This document shows positions 1-7,903 of a stretch of 64,000 nt of DNA, in pieces; position 1 is the first letter of the stretch, and every line of letters begins with the position of its first letter. The stretch is from JACKOB01 sp024234575 (GTDB taxonomy: Bacteria; Pseudomonadota; Gammaproteobacteria; Pseudomonadales; Oleiphilaceae), in the NCBI GenBank assembly GCA_051208035.1, contig JBPJFZ010000015.1, forward strand, positions 1-64,000. Direction: 5' to 3'. Both the position numbers and the translations under genes were made by a program. The notes beneath the pieces are model-generated. The model was not told the DNA's origin. It saw only the letters and a program-made list of their open reading frames with translations, and searched no databases.

Positions 1-2642
1 CCGCGTTGTGGTTAAAAGGAGATTACTATGCCGTACATAGCGATCACCAGGGAACACCAGTCGCCCTCAGTGACGAAAACCAGCAGGTTGTCTGGTCTGC
101 ACAGTATGCGCCTTTTGGCAAAGCCACTGTTGATGATGACCCGGATCAAGACGGCAATCGCGTCACGTTCAACATCCGTCTTCCCGGGCAATACGAAGAC
201 ACCGAGTCCGATACTTATTACAACTACCTAAGGGACTATAACCCAGCTACAGGCCGTTACCTCACCAACGATCCCATTGGTCAGCAGGGTGGTATAAACA
301 CTTATCTCTATGCAGCCGCTAATCCCATTCGTTACACCGATCCGTTAGGGCTTAGCCCCTTGGACGGCGTATTGACGGCCAGTCAATTCCCCCCCATCAC
401 CATGGATCCACTGCTGGCATTATCCGGCGCTGGCACCTATGCACCCCGTGTCGATATAGCCGAATTAGAGGCGATGCTGAGTCAGCAGGCAGCTCCGGTT
501 AATGGCGCCAGTGCTGCAGAGACGGCAGCCAGCATAGATCATCTGATTACCAGTTATGCCGTGGTAGATGTGGCCGCGTGTGACAAAGCCAATGTGGAAG
601 GTGCCTTCTCAGCACTGACGCTGCAAACCGGCAAGAATACCAGTGTTATCTATGGTGATACGATTAGTGCTCTCATTACCGCAGAGCCCAACAACCCTCA
701 AGCCATTGGCGGTTGGATAAACAACGGTAGTTACAGCAGTGGCCTGCAACATTTCAATGTTGAAGGACTGACTGCTGACCAAATCCAAGCCATGGGCAGC
801 ACCATGCTGAAGTTGCCATCGCATCAGGGTAACTACATGCAGTTTGTAGTGAAACCTGAAACCAATGTCAATGAAATCGAAGCGGAGCTAAAAACCACCT
901 TTGGCACGTTACTGACAGGCTCGGATATTGACGCCTTATTGAACAGCCTGCCGATTCAGTCAGGCATGGCCACCAACCTGTCTGTCGTTGATCTTTATCC
1001 GCTCTATGAAGAAATACTCGCCCGCTTTCAGACCCGGCTTCATACTGATGATGGCGTCATGACAGCTGAAGAGCACATGCTGTTTACCCAGGCCAATCTG
1101 GAAAAAGAAATTGTCGACAGACCCACTACCCACTGCACAAGTCAAGGCGGCAACGGTAACTCACAAGGCTGTAAGAACAAAGCCATCATCCAAGAGGCCA
1201 GCGAAGCGGCAGAAACGGCAGCCGAAGCCTATTACGACCTATTATCGAAAAAACATAACAGCATGATTGACGCAGGCATGCTGCCCATTATGGATGTCAG
1301 CCTTGAGCATCAGCAGCAAGGCAGAGAAATGTTTGTAGAGACGTCGTTGCTGGTGATTGGCTCGATTATCCCGCTAACGGCAACCGATGTGGCAATTGAA
1401 GCCGCAACGCTCGGTGTCGGTAAGTTTGCCAAGATTGCGAATAAAGCGGGTGATTTACTCACCAGGCTAAAAACCGGTGGCATGTCGAGCCGGGCAAAAA
1501 GTGTCTCGGAGGAAGCGGCTGAGAGGATTGCGGATGCGAGAAAGGCTAAGAAAGCCGCTGGAACATGCTCATTCCATGGTGACATGTTAGTAAAAACCAA
1601 CCTTGGATTCTCACCGATCAGAGACTTACGTGCAGGTGATCACGTCTGGTCGCGAGACGAAGTCAGTGGCCAAGTCGGTTATAAATCCGTGCTAGCCCAA
1701 TACTCTAACCCGTATGAAGAAACCGTGAGAGTCACTGTACAAAATAGTGAAAGCGGCAAAATACAAACGATCGTATCAAATCGGATTCACCCGTACTTTG
1801 TGCAACTACCACAAAGAGCCATTGCTGTCTCATCATCAGAAGGGCATGTCTATCAGGGAGAGATAACAAACGGCGCCTGGGTAGATGCCGCCAATCTGAA
1901 AGCAGGTTTCCGCTTATTGAATGACGACAATACCTGGGCCGAGGTAGTTTCAGTCAAAGTAGAAATGAAACCACTGCAAGCGTTTAACCTGACGGTGGCG
2001 GATTATCACACGTACTTTGTGGCGGCGAATGATGAGGCTGATGCGGTATGGGTGCATAACAGCTGTTACCACTCAGTGCCGGAAGGCTATAATCCCATCG
2101 CGCAAAAGACGGAATATGGGCAGGATCAGTGGAAAAATGCGAATGGTGATGTTGTCTATAGAGGCCATGATGGTAAGTTTTATGACTTGGTTCATACGCC
2201 GACGCCTAAGCCGGTGGGCGAGAGGCCAGGAAGTTATGTTCAACAGTCTCCAATTGAGTATGATCATGTCATAAAGGCAGATTACACCAAGAAAGGTAAA
2301 CCAACAGGTGGTCATACATTGCTCAATGGTGATGTCAGAATTGTTCCTGGAACTGAGTCGGCACCTGATATAGCTGGCGTGTATAAGGCGACTATACAGG
2401 TCCCAGACCCCGTAACTCCGGGGCAATGGATAACTAAAACTAGCAATAACTCTACTAATACGATGTTCCCTAAGACCTGGGATGAAACGCGTATAAAGAT
2501 GGAAGTGGATGCAGCATGGAATAGTCCAAGTAAAGCTGTTGATGGCGATTTTTGGTCATCGTACACACCCTCAGGTGTCAAAGTCGAAGGATGGATTGCA
2601 CCTAGAACAACGGTATATCCTTCTTACCAAACTCCGAAATAA
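1..2642 (+). CDS. RHS-family polymorphic toxin, 3' part: RHS core, Hint domain and EndoU-like RNase tip
   Basis: This is the C-terminal portion of an RHS protein; the reading frame is open at the window edge, so the real start lies upstream. Visible in order are: the RHS core-associated domain over the first ~115 residues (ending RYLTNDPIGQQGG...YTDPLGL); a variable linker; an intein-like Hint domain from about residue 521 (starting CSFHGDMLV) to about 687 (ending VWVHNSC); and a ~190-residue tip. The tip matches the bacterial EndoU pattern: a first His in YDHVIKADY, a GGHTLLNGDV motif, a Lys in WITKTSNN, then the STNTMFPKTW motif. Known for the family: the Hint domain cleaves at its ends to release the toxin, and EndoU tips cut RNA, often tRNA. 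Inference: this is a contact-dependent or type VI-delivered RNase. The adjacent downstream gene is the likely antidote. A damaged second copy lies at 9.9-11.2 kb. Confidence 0.88.
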   Translation, partial: ALWLKGDYYAVHSDHQGTPVALSDENQQVVWSAQYAPFGKATVDDDPDQDGNRVTFNIRLPGQYEDTESDTYYNYLRDYNPATGRYLTNDPIGQQGGINTYLYAAANPIRYTDPLGLSPLDGVLTASQFPPITMDPLLALSGAGTYAPRVDIAELEAMLSQQAAPVNGASAAETAASIDHLITSYAVVDVAACDKANVEGAFSALTLQTGKNTSVIYGDTISALITAEPNNPQAIGGWINNGSYSSGLQHFNVEGLTADQIQAMGSTMLKLPSHQGNYMQFVVKPETNVNEIEAELKTTFGTLLTGSDIDALLNSLPIQSGMATNLSVVDLYPLYEEILARFQTRLHTDDGVMTAEEHMLFTQANLEKEIVDRPTTHCTSQGGNGNSQGCKNKAIIQEASEAAETAAEAYYDLLSKKHNSMIDAGMLPIMDVSLEHQQQGREMFVETSLLVIGSIIPLTATDVAIEAATLGVGKFAKIANKAGDLLTRLKTGGMSSRAKSVSEEAAERIADARKAKKAAGTCSFHGDMLVKTNLGFSPIRDLRAGDHVWSRDEVSGQVGYKSVLAQYSNPYEETVRVTVQNSESGKIQTIVSNRIHPYFVQLPQRAIAVSSSEGHVYQGEITNGAWVDAANLKAGFRLLNDDNTWAEVVSVKVEMKPLQAFNLTVADYHTYFVAANDEADAVWVHNSCYHSVPEGYNPIAQKTEYGQDQWKNANGDVVYRGHDGKFYDLVHTPTPKPVGERPGSYVQQSPIEYDHVIKADYTKKGKPTGGHTLLNGDVRIVPGTESAPDIAGVYKATIQVPDPVTPGQWITKTSNNSTNTMFPKTWDETRIKMEVDAAWNSPSKAVDGDFWSSYTPSGVKVEGWIAPRTTVYPSYQTPK
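1771..2217 (+). repeat. long direct repeat, copy 1 (Hint/toxin junction of RHS)
   Basis: About 445 bases covering the C-terminal half of the Hint domain and the first ~50 residues after it are nearly identical to 10615-11058. Within it, a stretch of more than 90 bases across the VADYHTYFV...VHNSC codons is base-for-base the same. Homology stops just after FYDLVHTPTPK, exactly where the toxin tips diverge. Repeats of this kind allow recombination to swap toxin tips. Confidence 0.9.
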
Positions 2643-2656
2643 ACGAGAGGTATTAT

Positions 2657-3064
2657 GTGAAATTAAGACTATTTTATTCTGATGGAGGTATCCATCCTGT
2701 GCTGGGGCAGGTTTATTGTCGGCGTAAACAAATATTGGATGGAGATGATGAGGCAAGATATCAAAGGTATATTGCCAATACTTTAAGTGGAATTGCTCAG
2801 TCGGTTGAAGATTGTGAACGAATACTATCTGTCGTGGAAGCCATCATGACTGGTCAGGAAGTTGAGTCTGAGGTCGAAGGTAATGATGTCGATATAACTC
2901 TTTCAGGGTCTGGTGTTCAAATTGATATTAGTATCAATGACGATTGGGTTGGTAAACCCGAAGGATTGTTTTTATTGAGTGAATTTAAGGTGGCCATGAG
3001 TGCATGGAAAAAGTTTTTAATGTTACCTGAATCTCTTGAATCTGAGGTGACTGTAGAGTTGTAG
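2657..3064 (+). CDS. probable immunity protein for the EndoU toxin
   Basis: A 135-residue acidic cytoplasmic protein with no signal peptide or membrane segment. It starts with GTG 14 bases after the toxin stop, preceded by ACGAGAGG. The position directly 3' of an RHS toxin tip is where the cognate immunity gene sits, so the role is inferred from context. The C-terminal half (a strand-rich stretch with GSGVQIDISIND, then FLLSEFKVAMSAWKKFL) resembles the end of the YacL/UPF0231 protein at 37511-37894 (GLMDFKDALLSWQEFI), suggesting the immunity protein may have been built from a YacL-like fold. I do not recognise a named immunity family with certainty. Confidence 0.7.
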   Translation: MKLRLFYSDGGIHPVLGQVYCRRKQILDGDDEARYQRYIANTLSGIAQSVEDCERILSVVEAIMTGQEVESEVEGNDVDITLSGSGVQIDISINDDWVGKPEGLFLLSEFKVAMSAWKKFLMLPESLESEVTVEL

Positions 3065-3130
3065 ATTGTTCCTACTAGCAGTTAAAAAGTGAAATACCTG
3101 GAAATGGTAAACAAGGCCAATTGGATAATA

Positions 3131-3151
3131 AAAAGGGGTCGGAGGGATTAT
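3131..3151 (+). repeat. left 21-bp inverted repeat of the REP-transposase element
   Basis: The 21 bases are the exact reverse complement of 3929-3949. The core is GGGGTCGGAGGGATT. The pair brackets the transposase gene at 3237-3929 and likely marks the element ends or its REP-like substrate. Confidence 0.85.
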
Positions 3152-3236
3152 AAATCAACCAGACGCTCTTCTTCACGCAAACCTATAAGTTTTGCTATGC
3201 TCGGCGTAATTCGATCATTAGCAAAAGGAGTTTGCG

Positions 3237-3929
3237 ATGCCGAGAAGAAAACGGATGTATTTGCCGGATGTTCCCTTTCATGTTGTTCAGCGTGGGAATA
3301 ATCCGGAAGCCTGCTTTTACACGCCAGATGATTATCAGTTCTATCTCCATGTACTGGAGGATGTATTGAAGCGTTACGATTTAGCGCTGCATAGTTATGT
3401 GCTGATGACAAACCATGTTCACCTGCTGATGACTGCTTCAGATTGTGAAGGCATATCTCTGGTCATGAAAGTATTGGGCAGCCGCTATGCGCAGTATTTT
3501 AACAAGGCCTATCAGCGTACTGGCACGTTATGGGAAGGCAGGCATAAATCCAGCGCAGTTGATAGCGAATCCTACTTGCTGAAATGTTACCGCCATATCG
3601 AACTCAATCCTGTGACGGCGAAGATGGTTCAACGGCCAGAAGAGTATCGCTGGAGCAGTTACGCCTGCAATGCATACGGTGACAACGTGGAGCTCGTTAC
3701 GCCTCACGATATCTACCTGGGTTTAGGAAGCAGCCTTGAACAACGATGTTACCACTATCGCGAGCTTTTCAAGGCGCGACTCAGTGACACAGATGTGCAT
3801 GGCATCCTTTCAGCAGAGCATTATTGCCAGCCACTTGGGCCAGATAGATTCAGAAAGCAGATTGAAAAGAAAACCGGGCAAAAGCTCGGACAAGCACATC
3901 GAGGTCGTCCAAGAGGGGTGGTTAATTAA
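3237..3929 (+). CDS. REP-associated tyrosine transposase (Y1/HUH family)
   Basis: A 230-residue single-strand DNA transposase of the TnpA_REP/RAYT type. The HUH motif is visible as NHVHLL (H60 and H62) and the nucleophile is expected in the helix YLLKCYRHIELNPV (Y118). The N-terminal MPRRKRMYLPDVPFHVVQRGN and the GTLWEGRHKSS stretch are typical of the family. The start is well supported by AAAGGAG six bases upstream of ATG. Known for the family: it nicks and joins REP hairpin DNA. The gene is full length and lies between perfect inverted repeats, so the element looks intact. It separates the toxin/immunity pair from the lectin gene. Confidence 0.9.
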   Translation: MPRRKRMYLPDVPFHVVQRGNNPEACFYTPDDYQFYLHVLEDVLKRYDLALHSYVLMTNHVHLLMTASDCEGISLVMKVLGSRYAQYFNKAYQRTGTLWEGRHKSSAVDSESYLLKCYRHIELNPVTAKMVQRPEEYRWSSYACNAYGDNVELVTPHDIYLGLGSSLEQRCYHYRELFKARLSDTDVHGILSAEHYCQPLGPDRFRKQIEKKTGQKLGQAHRGRPRGVVN

Positions 3930-3949
3930 TAATCCCTCCGACCCCTTTT
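3929..3949 (-). repeat. right 21-bp inverted repeat of the REP-transposase element
   Basis: Exact reverse complement of 3131-3151. The repeat begins inside the transposase stop region (the last stop base is 3929), so the gene runs right up to the element end. A weaker, imperfect extension of the repeat continues inward for about 15 bases. Confidence 0.85.
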
Positions 3950-4135
3950 ATTCCTTCGATTGTGATAAGTGTCAAATATCAATAGCGTCATATATATCAA
4001 ATCCAAAAGAATCATCAGTTCGTTCATGTAAGCTTTGTGTGAATGTGCGAGATTGCGCGAAACTGGTGCAGTTTCATTCCGAAAACACATGATGCGCCTA
4101 GTCATAACAACCATAAAATTTCTAGGGCGACATGT

Positions 4136-7100
4136 ATGAAAATAAATTATCACGCGACCCATTGGGTGAGCGTTCTCCTTTTGCTGTGTCTGAGTCAAAG
4201 CCTATTTGCTGGCAGTACACTTGCGGTGAATAAGAGCTTGCTATCAAATCAGTACCTTGAATCTGATAACGGCAGTTTCCGTTTCTATTTACAAAGTGAT
4301 GGTAATCTGGTGCTAAGAGATCAGCGATCAGGCAGTAGTTTATGGAGCGCTGCTACACAGGGAAAAGGTGGAACAAATTTTAAATTACAGTCAGATGGTA
4401 ATCTAGTATTGCGCAACCGCGCTAATACGGCTGTCTGGACCAGTAAAACGTCTAGGTCGGGTGGCGTTAAACTGGCGATGCAAAATGATGGAAACCTTGT
4501 ACTTTATACAAGTAAAGGACAGTCAGTTTGGTCAACAGGGACATTTCAGCCTCAGCCTGAGCCTATGGATACGGTTAAACCTGTTATTGTGCTTAATGGA
4601 CAAGCATCGATGTCACTCTCTCAGGGAAGTGCTTTTTCTGATCCGGGCGCGACAGCGAGCGATAATAAAGACGGCAATATCACTTCAAAAATTAGTGTAA
4701 GTGGTTCCGTCAATTCTTCAGTCGCGGGCACGTATCGACTTGATTATAACGTCAGTGATGCAGCCGGAAATAAAGCGAATACCGTTTCCAGAACCGTTCA
4801 GGTAATTGCTACAGCGACGGACACCTTAAATGCCGAGAATGAATTGGTCACCAATGGACGGTTGACGTCCTTAAATGGATCTTATTATGCCGTGCTGCAA
4901 GGTGATGGCAATTTTGTTCTCTATAGTTCAGGTGGAAAGTCGTTATGGGCATCGGGAACGAGCGGTACGGGTGCCGTTAGAGCAAGAATGCAAGGTGATG
5001 GTAATTTCGTATTACGAAACGCTGCTGGGGCTGCTGTTTGGTCGAGCAAGACCAATGGAACTGGCACTGTTCGTCTTAAAGTGACCAACGCAGGCAATCT
5101 TGAGTTGCTAAATGCAAGCGGACAATCGGTTTGGCAGGCGATTCCTCCGGTTGTGGTGGATACGACGGCACCTGTTATTCGTTTAATCGGCGCAAGCAAT
5201 GAACTCATTTCACAAGGCAGCAGCTATCGTGACCCTGGTGCAACTGCCTCAGATAATATCGATGGCGATATTTCCAATCGTATTGTGGTTAGTGGTTCGG
5301 TGAATACGCGTCAGCCCGCCACGTATTCTTTACGTTATAACGTGGTTGATACAGCGGGAAATCCAGCTCAGACGGTGACGAGAACAGTCACCGTAACGCC
5401 AGCGTCAGTTAGTAATTCAATTTCAATGCCTATAGAAGTCCTCGGACCAGCGGGTACCAAGAAGTCAGTTAGCTTTCAATTAAATGATACTGCAGGTATC
5501 AGTCATTTGTACCTGCGCTGCAATGCGTGTGGTTACCATGATCTAGCACTAGATAAAAATGCAGCTAAAACGAAAGCGACTGTCAGAATAAATGGTGGAG
5601 CGGCTATTGCCCTTAAAAAGTTTACCGAAAAGGGGCGAGTCTATGGTAATGCTCAGATTAACGTAATTGGTGGTGAAGCGGAGTATGGTGGTATTGGTGG
5701 CGCATTCCGTACAGTGCGTTTTATGGTGCCCGTTACCGGATTGAAAACAGGTGAGAATACCCTAACGTTTGAGCATGTTAACCCAGAAGGACATAGTATT
5801 GGTTTCCGTATTATCGAGCTGAATTTACTTCAGAACGGCGATCCCTCGAACAAGGTGTTGAGTGACGCTGAATTTTCAGAGCAAGACCCTAATGAGTGGA
5901 CAGCACCGCGTCCTTCGCTTACCGATATCGACCGTGGAGAAGTGTTGTGGCATCAGCGAAATAAGCTTTATGACGCCAGCTATGATTTAACAGATGGACA
6001 GGGTAATGGATTGGGCACCATTAACGGTCAGATACGTGCATCCTGTAGTGATTGTCATGCGGAAGATGGAAGAGATCTTAAATATTTTAACTTTACCAAT
6101 GAATCAATTATTGCGCGCGCTAAGTTTCACCGCCTGAGTCAGCTGGAGGCAGAACAAATTGCTTCTTATATCAGGGTATTAGACATTCCGGTTGTTACTC
6201 AGGCACGCCCTTGGAACCCTACTTATCAGCCTGGACCAGGTATGGATCAACGGCCTGTATATGAATGGGCGGCAGGTGCGGGTATTGATGCCATTCTGGA
6301 TAAAGATAGTGAGTTGGCTCCCTACTTATTTCCGAAAGGGACATCGATGACAGAAGTTCGCGCTGTCGTCGATCGTTATAAAACCCTGAATTTCCGTGAA
6401 TTGCCGGTCAATATCCCGATGCCGGAATGGAATCAGTGGCTTCCGCTGATCCATCCTGACGATGCCTTCAATACCTCTGCATCTGCGATCAATCAAGATG
6501 CACGTGGCCGAAGTGTAGGGATGCCTTTTTATCTCAAAAAATACACGGATGCTAAAGCAAACCCGACTCCCGCACTCTTGGGTGGATTATCTAAAGATCT
6601 GAAAGCATGGTTGCAAAGAGACCTGACCTGCGTTAGCAATGGCTTAGGCAATACCGACCCTTATCGTGCCATTAATGGTGCGGTGATGACTTCCTTAAGA
6701 ATTCCATTCCCAAGTGTGACGACCAGTAACTGTAAGTCAATTGATCGCGCCAAACTAGCGAATATTGAATTGGCTAAGCGTGGTCTAACCGCCTGGGCGA
6801 CAGTGAAATTGTGGGAAATTAACCATAGTCAGAATTTAGAAGAACGTTCTCAAAACGTGGGCAGATCGATCTGTTCAAGTGGTCGTTGCATCAATGCAAG
6901 TGAAACACGCGGCTGGCAGGCCGATGGCCGAAATGTGTTTGATAGACCGCCTCACTTTACAGGTGTAGATGCCGCGAGAAAATATCTGAATCAAAGCGAA
7001 ATGCTAGGCATTTTCGAAAGCAATACCTGGTATCACCTGAATATGGTGATTAACCCCGGTTACAGAGTGAGCATGCCTTCTCATTTCGCCTATACCTACA

Positions 7101-7603
7101 GCCATATTGAGCTGCTTCAGGAATATTCAAAAGTGAATCAAGGCTATCGCTTCTGGGCGACGATGATTAAACAACGACAGCTACAAACAAATGGTCGATA
7201 TGGTATAGAAGCGGGTCTCGATCTGCGCACGGCTCAGCCTTATGTTTATTATGGTACCGCGCGCAGTACCACAAAAACGGATGCCCAACGAAGCGTCGGC
7301 CAGCCTCTTTGGGGACGATTGGCGACAGCGATGGTCGATGATTTTGTCGCAGATGCCAACAAAGCAACGGCGCAGGATTGGGCAAATGCGCGTGGAAATA
7401 GTGCCGTGCAATCAAGAACAAGCACATCATTCTCAGCGTGTTCCGGCACCTGCACCTTTGATTTGGGGCCTTATCAGGGAAGAAATACCTTTAGAGTCAT
7501 TCCTGAGTTGCGAAAAATAGGCGTGGAAGAAAACACGATTCAACGACTCATCGACTGGGGTCAGAAGACCTGGCCGAATGGTCCCTGGAATCAAGTACGA
7601 TAA
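4136..7603 (+). CDS. secreted B-lectin / DUF5011 / cytochrome c multidomain protein
   Basis: A protein of 1155 residues. The reading frame is open upstream, but ATG 4136 gives a good signal peptide (MKINYHATHW then a leucine-rich core ending SLFA). In order: a bulb-type lectin domain with three QxDGNxVL repeats; an Ig-like DUF5011 domain (DPGATASDNKDGNI); a second lectin domain (QGDGNFVLY, QGDGNFVLR, a degenerate third); a second DUF5011 domain; a beta-sandwich-like region with a CNACGYHDL segment; a c-type heme site CSDCH at about residues 637-641; and a ~450-residue C-terminal region I do not recognise. Known: B-lectins bind mannose-type sugars, and CxxCH binds heme covalently in the periplasm. 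Inference: an exported redox protein that docks on polysaccharide. No partner gene is adjacent, and a mobile element lies on each side. Confidence 0.8.
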   Translation: MKINYHATHWVSVLLLLCLSQSLFAGSTLAVNKSLLSNQYLESDNGSFRFYLQSDGNLVLRDQRSGSSLWSAATQGKGGTNFKLQSDGNLVLRNRANTAVWTSKTSRSGGVKLAMQNDGNLVLYTSKGQSVWSTGTFQPQPEPMDTVKPVIVLNGQASMSLSQGSAFSDPGATASDNKDGNITSKISVSGSVNSSVAGTYRLDYNVSDAAGNKANTVSRTVQVIATATDTLNAENELVTNGRLTSLNGSYYAVLQGDGNFVLYSSGGKSLWASGTSGTGAVRARMQGDGNFVLRNAAGAAVWSSKTNGTGTVRLKVTNAGNLELLNASGQSVWQAIPPVVVDTTAPVIRLIGASNELISQGSSYRDPGATASDNIDGDISNRIVVSGSVNTRQPATYSLRYNVVDTAGNPAQTVTRTVTVTPASVSNSISMPIEVLGPAGTKKSVSFQLNDTAGISHLYLRCNACGYHDLALDKNAAKTKATVRINGGAAIALKKFTEKGRVYGNAQINVIGGEAEYGGIGGAFRTVRFMVPVTGLKTGENTLTFEHVNPEGHSIGFRIIELNLLQNGDPSNKVLSDAEFSEQDPNEWTAPRPSLTDIDRGEVLWHQRNKLYDASYDLTDGQGNGLGTINGQIRASCSDCHAEDGRDLKYFNFTNESIIARAKFHRLSQLEAEQIASYIRVLDIPVVTQARPWNPTYQPGPGMDQRPVYEWAAGAGIDAILDKDSELAPYLFPKGTSMTEVRAVVDRYKTLNFRELPVNIPMPEWNQWLPLIHPDDAFNTSASAINQDARGRSVGMPFYLKKYTDAKANPTPALLGGLSKDLKAWLQRDLTCVSNGLGNTDPYRAINGAVMTSLRIPFPSVTTSNCKSIDRAKLANIELAKRGLTAWATVKLWEINHSQNLEERSQNVGRSICSSGRCINASETRGWQADGRNVFDRPPHFTGVDAARKYLNQSEMLGIFESNTWYHLNMVINPGYRVSMPSHFAYTYSHIELLQEYSKVNQGYRFWATMIKQRQLQTNGRYGIEAGLDLRTAQPYVYYGTARSTTKTDAQRSVGQPLWGRLATAMVDDFVADANKATAQDWANARGNSAVQSRTSTSFSACSGTCTFDLGPYQGRNTFRVIPELRKIGVEENTIQRLIDWGQKTWPNGPWNQVR

Positions 7604-7734
7604 CTAGAATCTGGAGTAGCGTTAGCCATGCCATGGATGGCGGGGCAGTCCAGAACGGACCCTTTGAAGATTTCACACGCTGCAAATGCACGCGGAAGAT
7701 GGCGATTATCGTGTGCTCCGGGCGATTTATTCCG

Positions 7735-7893
7735 CGAGCACAATGGGCCCTGGCCAGCATCACTTTATTCCTGCCTGCCGACTTCGCTTCATAAAGCGCT
7801 TTATCGGCAGCTTTCAGCATCAGTTGCCAGTCACCGGCGAGAGAGGCGGCGACGCCAAGGCTGACGGTCAGCGAAATATTTGAATATTTGGGG
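7735..7893 (-). pseudogene. C-terminal fragment of a GGDEF diguanylate cyclase gene
   Basis: The minus strand encodes about 50 residues typical of the end of a GGDEF domain (SLTVSLGVAAS, then KAADKALYEAKSAGRNKVML). The catalytic GGDEF loop and everything N-terminal are absent. The homology starts at the GGGGTCAGAGTAAA end motif next to the group II intron, so the gene was probably cut by a mobile element. The rest of 7604-7903 holds no other recognisable gene. Confidence 0.75.
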
Positions 7894-7903
7894 TCAGAGT
7901 AAA
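7889..7903 (+). repeat. isolated REP/IS-end-like motif at the intron 5' exon
   Basis: TTGGGGTCAGAGTAAA resembles the core of the inverted repeat around the RAYT gene (GGGGTCGGAGGGATTA). The group II intron starts immediately after it, and the downstream exon contains GAAAGGGACAGGCAC, another motif common at ends of such elements. It probably marks a vanished or invaded element. Confidence 0.45.

Noticed and set aside
3089..3301. 70-residue frame upstream of the transposase
   Set aside because: It overlaps the inverted repeat and transposase start in another frame, has no similarity to a known protein and no RBS.
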